Assembly: GCF_900106775.1 (NCBI RefSeq)
Contig: NZ_FNNQ01000008.1
Location: forward strand, 62,001-126,000
Reading direction: 5' to 3'
DNA from: Marininema mesophilum
GTDB taxonomy: Bacteria > Bacillota > Bacilli > Thermoactinomycetales > DSM-45169
Length of the DNA: 64,000 nt
In this document: in pieces, positions 26,326 through 34,466 of the stretch
Position numbering within the stretch: the first letter of the stretch is position 1
How the letters are laid out: every line of letters begins with the position of its first letter
The notes under the pieces: model-generated
Told to the model about the DNA's origin: nothing
Databases searched by the model: none
What the model saw: the letters and a program-made list of their open reading frames with translations, nothing else
Made by a program: the position numbers and the translations under genes

Positions 26326-27701
26326 GCTCTATACTTTGTCAAATTCACTCCGTTTCTTTCTCCACTCCTTCCCAGGCCATCATCGTTTCCCGCAATCTTT
26401 TGCGTGAATGGAGATGTCGAAAAAAATCGATCAAGATTTCTGTGGGCAATAAATCCCTAACCGTACGGACCATTGAAGGAAAATATGAAGAGCCAACCAT
26501 TTTGCTCCCACGACTAATCTGTCGTAAATTGTGTATTCCCCGTTTCGGTGAGGTAAGAGCATCCTACACCAACCGTGAGCTTCGACTCGGCCCTGTCCTG
26601 GCCATTTTAACCACAGGAGCGACAAACTCTCCCTTTTCTCCCTTTAGTGATCGAACCAGTCTTTTCCGCCAGTTTCTCACCGCAGGCCATGAGAATAAGC
26701 CTTTTTTTTACGTATTTACTCCCAATATGGTTAATTGGCGACAAGGCACTGTACAGGGTTGGTTCTATCAGCAGGACGAGATGGGTAACTATCGCTGGTC
26801 TCGGCATCTTGCTCCCTTGCCTGATGTCATTTATGAACGCGTTCCCAACAGAACGGCTGAGGCTCTGCCCCATGTAGAGGAATGCCGTGAACGATTACGA
26901 AACTTAACCCATTGTAAAATGTTTAATCAAGGCTTTTTTAATAAGTGGTCAGTGCACGAAAAACTATTCACCCATGAACTGGTATCGGAAAATATTCCAG
27001 AAACCATACACTACTTAGACGAAGTATCGATTCGCGATATGATTGATCGTCATAAAATGGTCTACCTAAAACCAACAGGTGGAAGCCTAGGAATGGGAAT
27101 TCTTCGTATTACGCGTGATCCTCAAAATGGATACTACTGCCGTTTCCGCAATGGTGAACGAAATGTGCTCCAACATTATCAATCGCTAGACAATCTCCTC
27201 TACAATCATTTCGGCACAGAACTCACATCCCTTCGTCGCTACTTAGTACAACAGGGAATTCGGTTGGTTAAATATAACGGACGTCCTGTCGACTTTCGTG
27301 TCCATCTTCATAAAGACAAAACAGGGCAATGGAAGGTAATTGGCATCGGCGCGAAGGTAGCTGGTGCAGGTTGCGTAACCACTCATGGACGCACAGGGGG
27401 TTCCATTATCGCAGTTTCTGAACTACTTACTATGTCATTCCCAGGGCGCGAAACTGAAATCGAAGAGAAAATTTCAGAAACCTCGATTCGCATTGCAAAC
27501 GCAATGGAAAGCACAACACCTGGCCCTCTTGGCGAACTCGGTTTGGATATCGGTGTCGATCACCATCAAAAGGTTTGGCTATTTGAAGTGAACTCTAAGC
27601 CTGGACGACACATCTTCAACCACCCCACTCTACACCATGCTGGACATGTATCTGCACGTTGCATCACAGAGTATGGATTGAATTTAGCACAATTCGTATA
27701 A
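26322..27701 (+). CDS. YheD-like ATP-grasp protein 3
   Basis: A 459-aa member with the N-terminal domain (about 1-90), then LGPVLAILTTG, DVIYERVPNR, the lysine loop VYLKPTGGSLGMGILRI, VDFRVHLHKDKTGQW and ELGLDIGVDHHQKVWLFEVNSKPGR. It starts at ATG 26322, overlapping the preceding TGA by 4 bp, with AGGAGG 6 nt before. All nucleotide- and metal-binding motifs appear intact. It is the closest in layout to Bacillus YheD (about 450 aa). Confidence 0.9.
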   Translation: MSSILCQIHSVSFSTPSQAIIVSRNLLREWRCRKKSIKISVGNKSLTVRTIEGKYEEPTILLPRLICRKLCIPRFGEVRASYTNRELRLGPVLAILTTGATNSPFSPFSDRTSLFRQFLTAGHENKPFFYVFTPNMVNWRQGTVQGWFYQQDEMGNYRWSRHLAPLPDVIYERVPNRTAEALPHVEECRERLRNLTHCKMFNQGFFNKWSVHEKLFTHELVSENIPETIHYLDEVSIRDMIDRHKMVYLKPTGGSLGMGILRITRDPQNGYYCRFRNGERNVLQHYQSLDNLLYNHFGTELTSLRRYLVQQGIRLVKYNGRPVDFRVHLHKDKTGQWKVIGIGAKVAGAGCVTTHGRTGGSIIAVSELLTMSFPGRETEIEEKISETSIRIANAMESTTPGPLGELGLDIGVDHHQKVWLFEVNSKPGRHIFNHPTLHHAGHVSARCITEYGLNLAQFV

Positions 27702-27717
27702 GAGAGGAGTGTTACTG

Positions 27718-29061
27718 ATGCCTCAATCTGCTGCAGGTTGGCTAACGATTCAACCCGACACACTCACGATCTCCTTTACTCCCCATCCACGCTTCTCTAC
27801 TCATCCAATGCCGGAGAGACTACCTGTTTCGATAGGTTCCAATCTTAAAAAGAATGTACGTATTCATCAAAGCAAAAAAAGGCGCACTTCTCCACAGATG
27901 CTCCCCACGCGCCTCGTATTGAATAGTAATGGCCAGTGGGAAGCTGGCCCTTTTATTGCTATACTTACCTCCACAAGTACCAATCCTTTTGGAGGCAATC
28001 GCTCTAATTTTGCAGATATCATCCATATGGGTAGACGGATTGGTGTGACTGTTTATGTCATGACAGCGGATGGATTTGACCCCAAAGCCTCTACGGTTCA
28101 AGGGTGGCTACTAAAAAACACAAACACAGGAAGGCGATGGATCAAATCCATCCTCCCACGTCCACACGTCGTCTATAATCGTATTCCTACACGGAAAGCA
28201 GAGCGAAGACAAATTGAGCAATCTACTCTATATGCCCTAGCCTCTTCTCGCGACACTCATCTCTTTAACCCTGGGTTTTTTGACAAATGGAATCTTCATC
28301 AATGCATACAAAACTCCCCAGAATTGCGTTCCCTTCTCCCTGAAACCTATCGTTGGGGAGAGATTGATAAGTTTCGCCAATTGCTTTCTAAGCACGACAC
28401 CTTATACCTTAAACCCGCACACGGTAAGGCTGGAAATGGAATGGCACGCACTCGCGTCAAAGAAAAAGGATATGAAATTGTCTTTCAAACATTGAAAAAA
28501 CGCCTAGTTTATCAAGCACCTGATTGGAAACTCCTTACCTTGAAACTTCATCAGTTAACTCAGGGTCGCGAATACATCGTACAACAGGGCATTCCTCTAG
28601 CTCAGTACCAGGGACGTCCCTTTGATCTGCGTCTCCTCCTCCAACGAAACGAACATGGAGAATGGGCAAAAACAGGACTTGGAGTCCGCGTTGCTGGTTC
28701 AGCTGCAATTAGTACTCATGTCCCTATGGGAGGCACAATCGCTGATGCAGAAATTGTGCTATCCAAATTATTTGAAAGCAACTCTCCAGCGATCATTGCT
28801 AATATTGAAAAAACAGGGATTGAGATCGCTCGCAGTATCGAAATCCATCAACAGACAACCCTTGGTGAAATGTCGATGGATATAGGAATCGAAAAAAGCG
28901 GTCGTCTGTGGTTCTTTGAGGCCAATGCTAAACCGATGAAGTTTGATGAGCCCAACATCCGAGAACTCTCCTTACGGAGACTGTTACAATATTGTATTTT
29001 CCTGAGTGGATTTCAACTTCCTTTGCAGAAAGAGGCCAATATATGCTCACTCAGGCGTTAA
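27718..29061 (+). CDS. YheD-like ATP-grasp protein 4
   Basis: A 447-aa member. ATG 27718 follows GAGGAG and lies 16 bp after the previous stop; an in-frame GTG at 27709 is less likely. Motifs are AGPFIAILTSTS, HVVYNRIPTRK, LYLKPAHGKAGNGMARTRV and PFDLRLLLQRNEHGEW. The C-terminal metal block is EMSMDIGIEKSGRLWFFEANAKPMK. That block differs from its paralogues: EMSMD replaces ELGLD, and NAKP replaces NSKP. This suggests a changed substrate. Its end overlaps the acetyltransferase gene by 19 bp. Confidence 0.88.
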   Translation: MPQSAAGWLTIQPDTLTISFTPHPRFSTHPMPERLPVSIGSNLKKNVRIHQSKKRRTSPQMLPTRLVLNSNGQWEAGPFIAILTSTSTNPFGGNRSNFADIIHMGRRIGVTVYVMTADGFDPKASTVQGWLLKNTNTGRRWIKSILPRPHVVYNRIPTRKAERRQIEQSTLYALASSRDTHLFNPGFFDKWNLHQCIQNSPELRSLLPETYRWGEIDKFRQLLSKHDTLYLKPAHGKAGNGMARTRVKEKGYEIVFQTLKKRLVYQAPDWKLLTLKLHQLTQGREYIVQQGIPLAQYQGRPFDLRLLLQRNEHGEWAKTGLGVRVAGSAAISTHVPMGGTIADAEIVLSKLFESNSPAIIANIEKTGIEIARSIEIHQQTTLGEMSMDIGIEKSGRLWFFEANAKPMKFDEPNIRELSLRRLLQYCIFLSGFQLPLQKEANICSLRR

Positions 29062-29528
29062 CCCCTGCTCAACTCAGTCGTTTGCGAAATCATCTCATCC
29101 GCTTCTCCTATAAGTATGGCGATAAACGTATCACCCATAAGGCACTTCGTTGGTTAAAAAATCTCAATACCTCCCCCTTCCCTAAGGGAACATACCTCGC
29201 TATCGCTAGTGAAGAAAAACGATTAACTGGATTTATCCTCTTTGGAAGATACGGATTGGAAGAAGCCTATATCGTTGTACACCCTGATTTCCGTAAGCGT
29301 CAAGTAGGAGAAACTTTATTTAAACAAACAATTGATACGCTAGGCCGCGTATATGTCCGTGTTGCTTGTGACAATATTCCTAGCCTCAAACTCTGCTTCG
29401 CTCTTGGCCTTAGAGCCTTTAGTTTTACTACTGGCCCCACAGGAAAACCCACTCTTTGTCTAGGTGGAGGAGAATGGAGTGAGAAGGAGTTCCACTCTCA
29501 CTCCCAAACTCACTCACCCTACAAATAG
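29043..29528 (+). CDS. GNAT-family acetyltransferase
   Basis: A 161-aa N-acetyltransferase. The core has LAIASEEKRLTGFILFGRYGLEEAYIVVHPDFRKRQVGETL, in which the RKRQVGE segment is the acetyl-CoA binding loop (Q/R-x-x-G type), and SLKLCFALGLRAF as the usual helix near the C-terminus. ATG 29043 follows GAGG, and the gene overlaps the fourth ATP-grasp gene by 19 bp, so it belongs to the same operon. Substrate is unknown. Modification of an amine on a coat component made by the neighbouring enzymes is a plausible guess. Confidence 0.88.
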   Translation: MLTQALTPAQLSRLRNHLIRFSYKYGDKRITHKALRWLKNLNTSPFPKGTYLAIASEEKRLTGFILFGRYGLEEAYIVVHPDFRKRQVGETLFKQTIDTLGRVYVRVACDNIPSLKLCFALGLRAFSFTTGPTGKPTLCLGGGEWSEKEFHSHSQTHSPYK

Positions 29529-29551
29529 CAGTACTGTGGGGGTTTGGCAAC

Positions 29552-29611
29552 AACCGCTTCTCAGTTTTTTCGCCGCTCTACCTAGCTCATAGGAGGCGGT
29601 TATTTGTTTTT
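29552..29611 (+). terminator. Possible terminator of the ATP-grasp operon
   Basis: AACCGC (29552-29557) pairs with GCGGTT (29596-29601) around a long loop and is followed by ATTTGTTTTT. Confidence 0.5.
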
Positions 29612-29869
29612 GTTGAGGAGACTCCGGTATTTTTTCTCATAGCTTAGCCTTGAATGATCACACTGAGAATTTTATTTGCTCCTCCTGCGTACTACTCAAA
29701 ATACGTGATACTTTGCAAAATAAACTAAACAGGCTCCCAGAGCTTGCCTCATACCATCTATTGCGACATCCAACTCAAAACTTTTGCCCAGTTTCCATCT
29801 TATTGTCGCGGCAACTGTACTTAATGAATATACCTATAGGTGAGTGTGGCAAAGAAAGGGATGATACGT
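29612..29869. other. Leader region of the repeat-protein gene
   Basis: About 260 bp without a clear gene. CATAGCTTA at 29638-29646 matches the sigma-K -10 pattern but lacks a properly spaced -35. ATACCTATAGGT at 29830-29841 resembles half of the palindrome found at 33929 and 38552. Confidence 0.4.
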
Positions 29870-32800
29870 GTGAGCCGCAAAAAAAAGCCGGGTAACCGCA
29901 ACCAGAATCGTTCTCTGCGTCTGGAAGACGAATGGGTGCTGGAACAAATTATCCAACAAGAGATGGACAGCATAAAAAAGCAGACATCCTCTCGGTCTCA
30001 ATCTTCTGTCCATCCAACCTCCCAAACCAAACCCACCCATTCAAAATCAAACACTCCACAGCAACAACCTTCCTCTCCTTCTCAACCACTAAAAGCAAGT
30101 GAAACAACTTTGGATAACCCTGAATCAAAAACACTTTCTGCTACAGAAAAGAAAACCCCTACAGAAAAGAAAACTCCAGTAGATTCAGCCACAGCCACTC
30201 AACCCACCATCTCCATCTCCCATTCATCTAAAACGCTTCCTTCCAGCAAAGATTTACCGATTCATAAAACTGATCCTGATCCTGACCATCTCAATAATTT
30301 AAAGAAAATGAAAAAAACACGTACTCAAAACAGCACCTCTGGACGCACCTTCATTTATACAGATGATCTGGTGGATGGTTCCGTCACCACCGAAAAAATG
30401 GCTCAAAACAGTGTCGATTGTAACCATATTCGTCTTGGATCTATCGAAAAAGCGCATTTACAGGATCAAGTCATCGATAGTTCCAAATTAGCTGATGGAG
30501 CCGTCCATTCTGCTAAATTAACCCCTCATTCGATAAAAAGCCATCACCTCTCCCCTCAAATTATTACCTCTGAACATCTACAAAGGGAATCGATTCATCT
30601 CGATCATATTCAGGAAAACTCCATAATCGGTAATCGTCTTGCTGACAATTCGATTGGGAGCTCAAAAATCCAGGAATCCTCTATCCTTTCAAAACATATC
30701 GCGGAAGGTACCATCCAAATCTCTCATTTGGCAGATGAATCGATCACCTCATCAAAATTTAAACCTGGAACCATCACTACGAATCTCCTGGCCAATGAAT
30801 CGGTAAATACAGCCAAACTGGCGGAGAATGCGGTGGCGGAAAACCATATTCAAAAGGACGCTGTTCAAGGGCACCATCTAGCAGATGGTAGCATCCAGCA
30901 TTCCAAACTAGCTCCTCAATCCGTCGATAGTAGCAATCTCAAAGATTCCTCTATTAAGGGAACTCATATAGTAAAGGAATCCATTGCTAAAGACCACCTT
31001 CAATCTAACATCATTCAGTCCGATCATTTAGCAGATGCTTCTGTTAATCTTGCCAAATTAGCCCCTCAATCCGTCGATGGTAGTGTAATCAAAGCATTCG
31101 CAATCAATAGTACACATATAGCAAAGGAAGCGATTAAAGAGTTACATCTCGCCAACGAATCCATCTCTAAATCGAAGATTATCCCCCGGTCCATTGATGC
31201 TGAATTGCTTGATGAAAATAGTGTGCAAGCATTCCATCTAACCGATGATTGTATAGCAGAGCATCATATAAAGGAAGGTTCCATTACTTCTAATAAATTG
31301 GGTAATCGTGTAGTTTCCGCCGCTAAAATTGAGTCAGAGTCGATCTCGACCGATAAATTAATCAATTATTCTGTAACAAAAGCGAAGTTAGGTGATCTTT
31401 CAGTTACTGAAGAGAAAGTGGCCAATGACGCGATTAAAGAGCGTCATCTTGCCAAGGGAGAAATCTCTTCACGGCACATACAAAACACCGCTGTACAATC
31501 CGTCCATATTGCCAACGAGTCCATCGGAGAGCAGCACTTACAAGAGAATGCCATCCACTACTCCCATATTGCTAATCACGCAATCCGAGAAAATCACCTT
31601 TCAACAGATTCCATTTCCTCTCAACATCTTCAAGATGGTTCCGTTCAAATCTCTCACCTTGCCGATGATTGCATCGGCGAAAAGCATTTAACAAATGAAG
31701 TAATTTCTTCTAAACATTTACAAAATAACTCCATTCACCATCATCATATCGCAAAAGAAGCCATTCTTGATCGACACTTATCTAAAAACTCCATATCTAG
31801 TAAACATTTGCAAAACGATGCTGTACACACAACCCATATCGCAGGGGAATCAATCAAAGAGCAACATATTTCAAAGCAGGCGATCTCCTCACAACATATT
31901 CAAGATAAGTCGATTCAGGCTCCCCATCTTACTGAAAATAGCGTTCAAACTCATCATATCGCTGAGCATTCTATTTGCGATCACCACCTTACTAAGGACG
32001 CCGTCTCTTCTCACCATTTACAAGGAAATGCAGTATACGGTATCCATCTCGCCAATGACTCCATAGAAGACCGTCACTTGAATAAAGAAACTGTCAACAC
32101 CCATCACCTGAAAGACAACATCATCCAAGAGAAACACCTCACGAAAGAAGTGATCGCTCCCCACCATCTCCAACCCGACTCAATCAATGCTGCTCATATC
32201 GCTGAGCATTCAATCGACACCCATCACCTGAAAGACAACATCATCCAGGAGAAACACCTCACGAAAAAAGTGATCGCTCCCCACCATCTCCAACCCGACT
32301 CAATCAATGCTGCCCATATCGCTGAGCATTCAATCGACACCCATCACCTGAAAGACAACATCATCCAAGAGAAACACCTCACGAAAAAAGTGATCGCTCC
32401 CCACCATCTCCAACCCGACTCAATCAATGCTGCTCATATCGCTGAGCATTCAATTTCCGATCACCACCTTACTAGAAACGCCGTCTCTTCTCATCATTTA
32501 CAACGAGATGCAATATACAGTACCCATCTCACCAATGACTCCATAGAAGATCGTCACTTGATTAAAGAATCCGTCAACACCCATCATCTGAAAGACAACA
32601 TCATCCAAGAGAAACACCTCACAAAAGAAGTGATCGCTCCCCACCATCTCCAACCCGACTCAATCAATGCTGCTCATATCGCTGAGCATTCAATCGACAC
32701 TCACCACCTTACTAAAAACGCCGTCTCTTCTCATCATTTACAACCAGACATAGTACACGGTATCCATCTCGCCAATGACTCCATAGAAGATCGTCACTTG

Positions 32801-33907
32801 ATTAAAGAATCCGTCAACACCCATCATCTGAAAAACAACATCATCCAAGAGAAGCACCTCACGAAAGAAGTGATCGCTCCCCACCATCTCCAACCTCATT
32901 CAATCAATGCTTCTCATATCGCTGATAACTCCCTAGAACTTCGCCACTTTAGCAATCGAATTATCGGTCCACGTCAAATTTTAGATGACGCAATCCATAC
33001 TTCTCATATATCAGACGATGTGATTGGAGAACGTCATCTGAGCAAGCGCTCAATCTCCTCAAGGAACCTCCAAGATGCTTGTATTCACTCCATTCATCTT
33101 GCAGAGAATACCATTGAAGAGCATCATTTGAGCAAAGAAACTATTACTTCTCGACACATTTCCTTTCAAGCGATCGCCTCCAACCATATAAAAAATTCTT
33201 CAATTAATGCCTCCCATATCGCCGACAATGCCATTAGTAAAAATCATCTACAACCTTCCTGTATCAACTCTCATCATTTAGCGCAAGAGTCGGTTAACAA
33301 TGACCACATCCTTAATGGGACGATCCAACCTGAGAAATTATCCTTCAACATCCCCACCTTTCAAAATGGCACGATCTCTTTCAACCTAAGTCCCGGACAA
33401 AAAGAAACGTTTGTAGTAATCAACTATGATAAAAGCTCACTACACAAAGGTGCTATCCCTGTCGCCATGACCAATCAGCCAACTTGTTCGGTCTGCTTTG
33501 AAGGTCCAACTGATTCTGGCCTCAAACTCCGGATTCGTCGATGGGCCGAATATGACTCCACTCTTATAGGCTCACTTTTTTGGATCGCTACGACTCCAAA
33601 TCATCCAATTAATCCATCGGATCTACCCCAACAACAGAACTATTCATCCTCAAAAGAGCAACCCGAGACTTCTTTTGAAGAAATCAAAAAACCCGATATG
33701 GCCCGTGTACAGTCTGTTGAAGATGACCACTCCCCCCCACCTTTCACCGAGGAGCAAAAAGAATGGGATCCTGTCGAACCTGCTTGGTGGATGTTCCCTA
33801 CCCCTGACTCGGAAGAACATTCTTCCCATGAAGAGCCTGAGGCTCCTCCTTCACCAAATACTGAATACCGAGATACTACAGGTGAGAATAAACGTACCAA
33901 GGATTGA
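29870..33907 (+). CDS. Giant histidine-rich decapeptide-repeat protein
   Basis: A protein of about 1345 aa with four parts: a basic start (SRKKKPGNRNQNR), about 140 residues rich in S, T, P, Q and K (probably disordered), 99 consecutive ten-residue repeats (DNA 30377-33346), and a C-terminal domain. The C-terminal domain opens with NIPTFQNGTISFNLSPGQ, contains GSLFWIATTP, and ends in an acidic proline-rich tail. There is no signal peptide, membrane segment or LPXTG motif. The GTG at 29870 has AAAGGG before it. GTG 29840 and ATG 29861 are in-frame alternatives with poorer sites. It directly follows the coat-type ATP-grasp/GNAT operon, so a spore-surface or fibre role is likely but unproven. 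Similar repeats occur in phage tail fibres, an alternative origin. Confidence 0.88.
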   Translation: MSRKKKPGNRNQNRSLRLEDEWVLEQIIQQEMDSIKKQTSSRSQSSVHPTSQTKPTHSKSNTPQQQPSSPSQPLKASETTLDNPESKTLSATEKKTPTEKKTPVDSATATQPTISISHSSKTLPSSKDLPIHKTDPDPDHLNNLKKMKKTRTQNSTSGRTFIYTDDLVDGSVTTEKMAQNSVDCNHIRLGSIEKAHLQDQVIDSSKLADGAVHSAKLTPHSIKSHHLSPQIITSEHLQRESIHLDHIQENSIIGNRLADNSIGSSKIQESSILSKHIAEGTIQISHLADESITSSKFKPGTITTNLLANESVNTAKLAENAVAENHIQKDAVQGHHLADGSIQHSKLAPQSVDSSNLKDSSIKGTHIVKESIAKDHLQSNIIQSDHLADASVNLAKLAPQSVDGSVIKAFAINSTHIAKEAIKELHLANESISKSKIIPRSIDAELLDENSVQAFHLTDDCIAEHHIKEGSITSNKLGNRVVSAAKIESESISTDKLINYSVTKAKLGDLSVTEEKVANDAIKERHLAKGEISSRHIQNTAVQSVHIANESIGEQHLQENAIHYSHIANHAIRENHLSTDSISSQHLQDGSVQISHLADDCIGEKHLTNEVISSKHLQNNSIHHHHIAKEAILDRHLSKNSISSKHLQNDAVHTTHIAGESIKEQHISKQAISSQHIQDKSIQAPHLTENSVQTHHIAEHSICDHHLTKDAVSSHHLQGNAVYGIHLANDSIEDRHLNKETVNTHHLKDNIIQEKHLTKEVIAPHHLQPDSINAAHIAEHSIDTHHLKDNIIQEKHLTKKVIAPHHLQPDSINAAHIAEHSIDTHHLKDNIIQEKHLTKKVIAPHHLQPDSINAAHIAEHSISDHHLTRNAVSSHHLQRDAIYSTHLTNDSIEDRHLIKESVNTHHLKDNIIQEKHLTKEVIAPHHLQPDSINAAHIAEHSIDTHHLTKNAVSSHHLQPDIVHGIHLANDSIEDRHLIKESVNTHHLKNNIIQEKHLTKEVIAPHHLQPHSINASHIADNSLELRHFSNRIIGPRQILDDAIHTSHISDDVIGERHLSKRSISSRNLQDACIHSIHLAENTIEEHHLSKETITSRHISFQAIASNHIKNSSINASHIADNAISKNHLQPSCINSHHLAQESVNNDHILNGTIQPEKLSFNIPTFQNGTISFNLSPGQKETFVVINYDKSSLHKGAIPVAMTNQPTCSVCFEGPTDSGLKLRIRRWAEYDSTLIGSLFWIATTPNHPINPSDLPQQQNYSSSKEQPETSFEEIKKPDMARVQSVEDDHSPPPFTEEQKEWDPVEPAWWMFPTPDSEEHSSHEEPEAPPSPNTEYRDTTGENKRTKD
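30377..33346 (+). repeat. 99 tandem 30-bp (decapeptide) units
   Basis: Reading the protein in tens gives 99 units with no insertion or deletion. The pattern is x-S/A-I/V-x-x-x-H/K-L/I-x-x. Position 3 is always I, V or L and position 8 is always hydrophobic, so a buried residue recurs every five residues. Position 7 is His in 77 of 99 units, including units 36 to 86 without exception; earlier units often have Lys. Confidence 0.97.
31981..32940 (+). repeat. 120-bp higher-order repeat blocks (B A A A B A B A)
   Basis: Eight consecutive 120-bp blocks (four decapeptides each) begin at 31981, 32101, 32221, 32341, 32461, 32581, 32701 and 32821. Block A starts CCATCACCTGAAAGACAACA and block B starts TCACCACCTTACTA. 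Copies of A at 32101, 32221 and 32341 are nearly identical, which indicates recent duplication inside the gene. Confidence 0.95.
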
Positions 33908-33928
33908 TTTAATCACACATGATCCACC

Positions 33929-33960
33929 ATAAAAGCGATACCTATAGGTATCGCTTTTAT
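33929..33960 (+). terminator. Palindromic terminator of the repeat-protein gene
   Basis: A perfect 32-bp palindrome centred on 33944/33945 with the core GCGATACCTATAGGTATCGC, ending in TTTTAT. The same 20-nt core recurs at 38558-38577 after spoVR. Confidence 0.85.
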
Positions 33961-33991
33961 GTAATCAATTTCTATAGAAGGTGACTGTTGT

Positions 33992-34063
33992 ATAAAAATT
34001 TACTGTGACATTTTTTCCCTTTTTAAGTAAATAGGACTAGCCACTGTGATACAAATCTCAATT
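33992..34063 (-). pseudogene. Decayed 3' end of spoVR
   Basis: Positions 33992-34037 match 38642-38687, the last codons of intact spoVR, at 38 of 46 bases without gaps. Minus-strand translation gives VLFT-stop-KGKKCHSKFL against VLFTYNGKKCHRRFL in SpoVR, and the original stop codon has become a tyrosine codon. Weak similarity (AATTGAGA) continues to about 34063. It cannot encode a product and is a relic. Confidence 0.82.
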
Positions 34064-34135
34064 ATTAACTTGGGAAAATAACCTATTCATACTTAAAAAA
34101 GAGTCTATACAGGATATATTAAAGGAGTGAATTTC

Positions 34136-34248
34136 ATGCAACACTTCGTCATTTTCCACCCTTTATAGTCACCCTAGTGCTCTTTTTCACGCTTGCCACT
34201 CCAGGAGCTTTCGCAAGTGACAGAGGTCCTACGCTTTCCGATCCTTAA
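34136..34248 (+). other. Possible exported peptide gene with CCCTTTA frameshift site
   Basis: AAAGGAG stands 8 nt before ATG 34136. The zero frame (MQHFVIFHPL) ends at TAG 34166, directly after the heptamer C-CCT-TTA (34159-34165), which fits the X-XXY-YYZ slip pattern. A -1 shift there continues with IVTLVLFFTLATPGAFA and SDRGPTLSDP to TAA 34248. That makes a 37-residue product looking like a signal peptide plus a ten-residue mature tail. The product could result from programmed frameshifting, or the gene may be broken by a one-base deletion. I recognise no family. Confidence 0.4.
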
Positions 34249-34405
34249 AATGTGTCCTATCTATACCATATAGATATAGGGTACATGTTAATCCCATAAT
34301 TAAACCAAATTACATACACATAAATGTCTTATTATCTTATTTTATAAGCTTTTTTATATGCTATATTTAAGCAAACCTTGTTACATTCTTCCGCTTCACA
34401 ACATA

Positions 34406-34442
34406 AGAAAACGTCCTCCGGCTATGTTAGAGGACGTTTTCT
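34406..34442 (-). terminator. Terminator of S8 protease 1
   Basis: AGAAAACGTCCTC and GAGGACGTTTTCT form a 13-bp stem with an 11-nt loop. The same arms recur beside the paralogous protease at 42800. Confidence 0.88.
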
Positions 34443-34466
34443 ATTCACTGCTAGGATTTGAGCGAT

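Noticed and set aside
31981..32940. Regularly spaced repeats that could suggest a CRISPR array
   Set aside because: The period is 30/120 bp in one open reading frame, with no unique spacers and no cas genes. The repeats encode protein.
29840..33907. Prophage tail fibre as the identity of the repeat protein
   Set aside because: The repeat style fits, but no capsid, portal, tail or lysis genes occur in the window. The adjacent genes are spore-coat type. Kept only as an alternative.
33961..34466. Remnants of a transposon between the repeat protein and protease 1
   Set aside because: No terminal inverted repeats or transposase fragments were seen. The only identifiable homology is to the spoVR 3' end.
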